Shown in pieces: positions 13,807 through 16,120 of a DNA stretch of 16,120 nt; positions within the stretch are counted from its first letter, which is position 1, and each line of letters begins with the position of its first letter. Both the position numbers and the translations under genes were made by a program. The stretch comes from Anaerolineaceae bacterium (GTDB lineage Bacteria; Chloroflexota; Anaerolineae; 4572-78), in assembly GCA_024762375.1 (NCBI GenBank), contig JANTHQ010000010.1, forward strand, positions 1 to 16,120. Reading direction: 5' to 3'. Under the pieces are notes generated by a model that searched no databases, had not been told where the DNA came from, and was given only the letters and a program-made list of their open reading frames with translations.

Positions 13807-15126
13807 ATGACACAATATGAATCGTGGGGACGATATTTCAAGGTATCCCAGCAAATTCGCCGGGCGACATGGCAATCGGAAATGGCTGCGCTGGTGCGCG
13901 ATTTGCCCGCGCCGTTTTTGCCGTATGGGTTGGGGCGCAGTTACGGCGATAGTTGTTTGATTGACGGCGGCACACTGTTGGATATGCGCCCGCTGGACCA
14001 TTTTCTGGCGTTCGACCCCGAAAACGGTATTTTACGCTGCGAAGCGGGGGTTTCGCTGGAAGAAATTTTGCAGGTGATTGTGCCGCACGGTTGGTTTCTG
14101 TCGGTCACACCGGGTACAAAATTTGTCACTGTCGGCGGGGCAATTGCCAACGATGTGCACGGCAAAAATCACGGGCACGCGGGCACATTCGGGATGTATG
14201 TCACCCGGTTTGAACTCCTCCGCTCTGATGGCACGCGGATGATTTGTTCACCCACCGAAAATGCAGAATGGTATCGTGCAACCATCGGCGGGCTGGGGCT
14301 GACAGGCGTCATTTTGTGGGCTGAAATGAAACTCAAAAAAATTGAAAGCCCGTTTATTGATGAGGAAATCATCAAATTTAAAAATTTAGATGAATTTTTT
14401 GAAATTGCCCGTGAATCCGAGGAAGGGTACGAACACACCGTCAGTTGGATTGACTGTTTCGCGCACGGCGATTCGCTGGGGAAAGGGGTGTTTATGCGCG
14501 GCAATAACGCCGCCGCTCCCACCGAATATCAATTTAACCCCAAAGGCGGACAGTTGCTCACTGTGCCCTTCACCGCGCCCAATTTTATGCTGAACAATTT
14601 TACCATGCGCGCGTTTAATATCCTGTATTATGAAAAAAATCTGCGGAAAACCGTGCGCGGGCTGGTTCATTATGAGCCGTTTTTCTACCCACTGGATGCC
14701 ATCGGGCAGTGGAATCGCATTTACGGCAATCGCGGGTTCATGCAGTATCAGTGTATCGTGCCGTATGATGACAATTATCACGCCATCCGCGCCATTATCG
14801 AAAAAATTGCCACCTCCGGACTGACGCCGTTTTTGAATGTGCTCAAAACTTTCGGCGATAAAAAATCGCCGGGGATGCTGTCATTCCCGCGCAAGGGGGT
14901 CACACTGGCGATTGATTTTCCGAATCAGGGGCAAGCCACGCTCGACCTGCTGACCGAGATTGACCATATGGTGCTCGACAGCGGTGGGGTGGCGGGCTAT
15001 CCCGCCAAAGATTCGCGGATGTCCGGCGAATTTTTCCGCGAATTTTTCCCGCTGTGGGAAGAATTTCAACAGTATATTGACCCGAAAATCTCATCCGGCT
15101 TGTGGCAGCGGGTGATGCGTGAATGA
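13807..15126 (+). CDS. DprE1-like FAD-linked sugar oxidase (decaprenylphosphoryl-ribose 2'-oxidase family)
   Basis: In mycobacteria DprE1 oxidises decaprenylphosphoryl-ribose at C2', and DprE2 then reduces the keto product to the arabinose form. This 439-residue protein has the FAD-binding segments PYGLGRSYGDS (39-49) and PGTKFVTVGGAIANDVHGKNH (102-122), with the HGKNH motif typical of the family. NVLKTFG (344-350) matches the segment with the catalytic Lys, here Lys347. QYQCIVP holds Cys316, exactly 31 residues before that Lys, the same spacing as Cys387 and Lys418 of the mycobacterial enzyme. The start at ATG 13807 has GGAG five bases upstream; a longer reading frame from 13732 has no ribosome site. 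A DprE2-like gene follows after 90 bases of array DNA. The sugar and lipid carrier here are unknown. Confidence 0.87.
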   Translation: MTQYESWGRYFKVSQQIRRATWQSEMAALVRDLPAPFLPYGLGRSYGDSCLIDGGTLLDMRPLDHFLAFDPENGILRCEAGVSLEEILQVIVPHGWFLSVTPGTKFVTVGGAIANDVHGKNHGHAGTFGMYVTRFELLRSDGTRMICSPTENAEWYRATIGGLGLTGVILWAEMKLKKIESPFIDEEIIKFKNLDEFFEIARESEEGYEHTVSWIDCFAHGDSLGKGVFMRGNNAAAPTEYQFNPKGGQLLTVPFTAPNFMLNNFTMRAFNILYYEKNLRKTVRGLVHYEPFFYPLDAIGQWNRIYGNRGFMQYQCIVPYDDNYHAIRAIIEKIATSGLTPFLNVLKTFGDKKSPGMLSFPRKGVTLAIDFPNQGQATLDLLTEIDHMVLDSGGVAGYPAKDSRMSGEFFREFFPLWEEFQQYIDPKISSGLWQRVMRE

Positions 15127-15174
15127 GCAAATCTGCAAATGGGCGAATTTGCGAATTTGCGAATGGACGAAAAA
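15127..15174. repeat. Octamer array after the DprE1-like gene
   Basis: Six in-phase 8-base units run from 15127. GCGAATTT occurs twice (15143, 15151), with the variants GCAAATCT and GCGAATGG. The array begins directly after the stop codon (15124-15126). Confidence 0.8.
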
Positions 15175-15182
15175 CAACGAAC

Positions 15183-15216
15183 GACCAATGACAAATGACA
15201 GAGGACAAATAGCCAA
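15183..15216. repeat. Heptamer array directly upstream of the DprE2-like start
   Basis: Four in-phase units starting at 15183 (GACCAAT, GACAAAT, GACAGAG, GACAAAT) run to 15210 and continue loosely to the start codon at 15217. The only Shine-Dalgarno-like sequence, GAGG (15201-15204), is part of the array and lies 12 bases from the start. Confidence 0.75.
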
Positions 15217-16077
15217 ATGAAAAAAACAACCATTGCCGCCGGTGCAATTTCGGCGATTGCTGCTGCACTGGCGATATTTTCAAAAACCAAAAAACGCGCG
15301 GTGGAAACGGATACCGTGCGTACGGCACGGTTTCGCCGGGCGCGGCGGGTGCTGATTGTGGGTGCAACTTCGGCGATAGCGCAGGAAGCCGCGAAAGAAT
15401 TTGCGGCAGACGGCGACAAACTTTTTCTGCTGGCGCGCAATGCCGAAAAATTGCAGGTGGTCGCCAACGATTTGAACGTACGCGGAGCGGCGCAGGTGGA
15501 AACCGCGGTGCTGGATGTGAACGACACCGACCGTCACGCCGACGTGCTGGCGCGTGTTACTGATGCGTTTGGCGGGCTGGATGTGGCGCTCATCGCCCAC
15601 GGCACGCTCAGCGATCAATCGGCGTGCGAAAAAGATGTGGCGCTAACCCTGCACGAAATGCAGACCAATTTTTTGAGCGTGGTCTCTCTGCTCACCCTGC
15701 TGGCAAACCGGTTTGAGGCACAACGGTATGGCACCATTGCCGTGATTTCATCGGTGGCGGGCGACCGTGGCCGCAAAAGCAATTATGTGTATGGCGCGGC
15801 GAAAGCGGGCGTCACGGCGTTTCTGTCGGGGTTGCGGGGGCGGCTCGATGCGGCGGGGGTGAAGGTCATCACCATCAAACCGGGCATGGTGGATACACCG
15901 ATGACAGCACATCTGGAAAAGGGCGCGCTGTTCGCCTCGGCAGAAGCGGTGGGCAAGGGGGTCTATCGCGTCATCATCACCGGGCAGGAAGTGGTTTACC
16001 TGCCGTGGTTCTGGTGGGTTATCATGACTGTCATCCGCCACATTCCCGAACCTATTTTCAAAAAATTGAGTTTTTAA
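15217..16077 (+). CDS. DprE2-like short-chain dehydrogenase/reductase with N-terminal membrane anchor
   Basis: NAD(P)H-dependent reductase, predicted to reduce the keto sugar made by the adjacent DprE1-like oxidase, the pair acting as an epimerase. The 286 residues show a hydrophobic N-terminal segment (about 4-21), then a Rossmann fold with the cofactor motif GATSAIA (49-55). The catalytic set is Asn151, Ser179 (ISSVAG), and Tyr192 and Lys196 in YGAAK. GATSAIAQE and the C-terminal hydrophobic WFWWVIMTVIRHIP are typical of the DprE2-like branch rather than of general SDRs. The 42 residues ahead of the fold are longer than in most SDRs; an internal start is possible, but no better ribosome site was seen. 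It probably shares a transcript with the oxidase gene. Confidence 0.85.
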   Translation: MKKTTIAAGAISAIAAALAIFSKTKKRAVETDTVRTARFRRARRVLIVGATSAIAQEAAKEFAADGDKLFLLARNAEKLQVVANDLNVRGAAQVETAVLDVNDTDRHADVLARVTDAFGGLDVALIAHGTLSDQSACEKDVALTLHEMQTNFLSVVSLLTLLANRFEAQRYGTIAVISSVAGDRGRKSNYVYGAAKAGVTAFLSGLRGRLDAAGVKVITIKPGMVDTPMTAHLEKGALFASAEAVGKGVYRVIITGQEVVYLPWFWWVIMTVIRHIPEPIFKKLSF

Positions 16078-16120
16078 CTCACGTTACGCAGTTTCAAGTT
16101 TGGTGAAAATTAACATTTGG
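16078..16120. other. Window tail, nothing recognised
   Basis: The last 43 bases after the reductase stop contain no hairpin followed by a T-run and no start site that I can support. Confidence 0.5.

Overview
The window is dense bacterial chromosome of medium-to-high GC with no phage, plasmid or insertion-sequence genes. The best guess is Chloroflexota, an Anaerolineae- or Caldilineae-like lineage. The hints are a zinc-ribbon plus Pro/Thr-linker plus LysM surface protein, a GT-C type membrane protein of the 6-pyruvoyl-tetrahydropterin-synthase-related family, and a two-anchor succinate dehydrogenase. This placement is inference from gene style, because no rRNA or other marker gene is present.

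Layout. Positions 1-6350 form a leftward block, in transcription order: a GAF/PAS/GAF sensor histidine kinase, trpS, a YwaF-type membrane protein, a large GT-C-like membrane protein, and a zinc-ribbon/LysM protein cut by the window edge. A divergent promoter region (6351-6516) leads rightward to an unrecognised 218-residue protein and serC, closed by a strong terminator. A second promoter then drives a complete sdhCDAB operon (8491-11816), also closed by a terminator. After a repeat-rich gap comes a leftward processive family 2 glycosyltransferase. It is divergent from a rightward pair, a DprE1-like FAD oxidase and a DprE2-like short-chain reductase, which together look like a two-step sugar 2'-epimerase.

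Gene cooperation. sdhCDAB encodes respiratory complex II, linking the TCA cycle to the quinone pool. serC supplies serine. The glycosyltransferase, the GT-C-like protein and the DprE1/DprE2-like pair all point to envelope polysaccharide or glycolipid synthesis on polyprenyl-phosphate carriers, but the substrates cannot be read from the sequence.

The most unusual signal is a family of degenerate short-period tandem arrays (6, 7 and 8 bp units) at gene junctions. They resemble the STRR heptamers known from cyanobacteria. They run into the ends of genes: the C-termini of three membrane proteins and the N-terminus of one are encoded by array DNA, and starts that abut arrays tend to lack a good Shine-Dalgarno. 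Other points worth a second look are a terminator-like hairpin in the glycosyltransferase leader, a histidine kinase whose ATP-binding boxes look eroded, and operator-like palindromes near two promoters.
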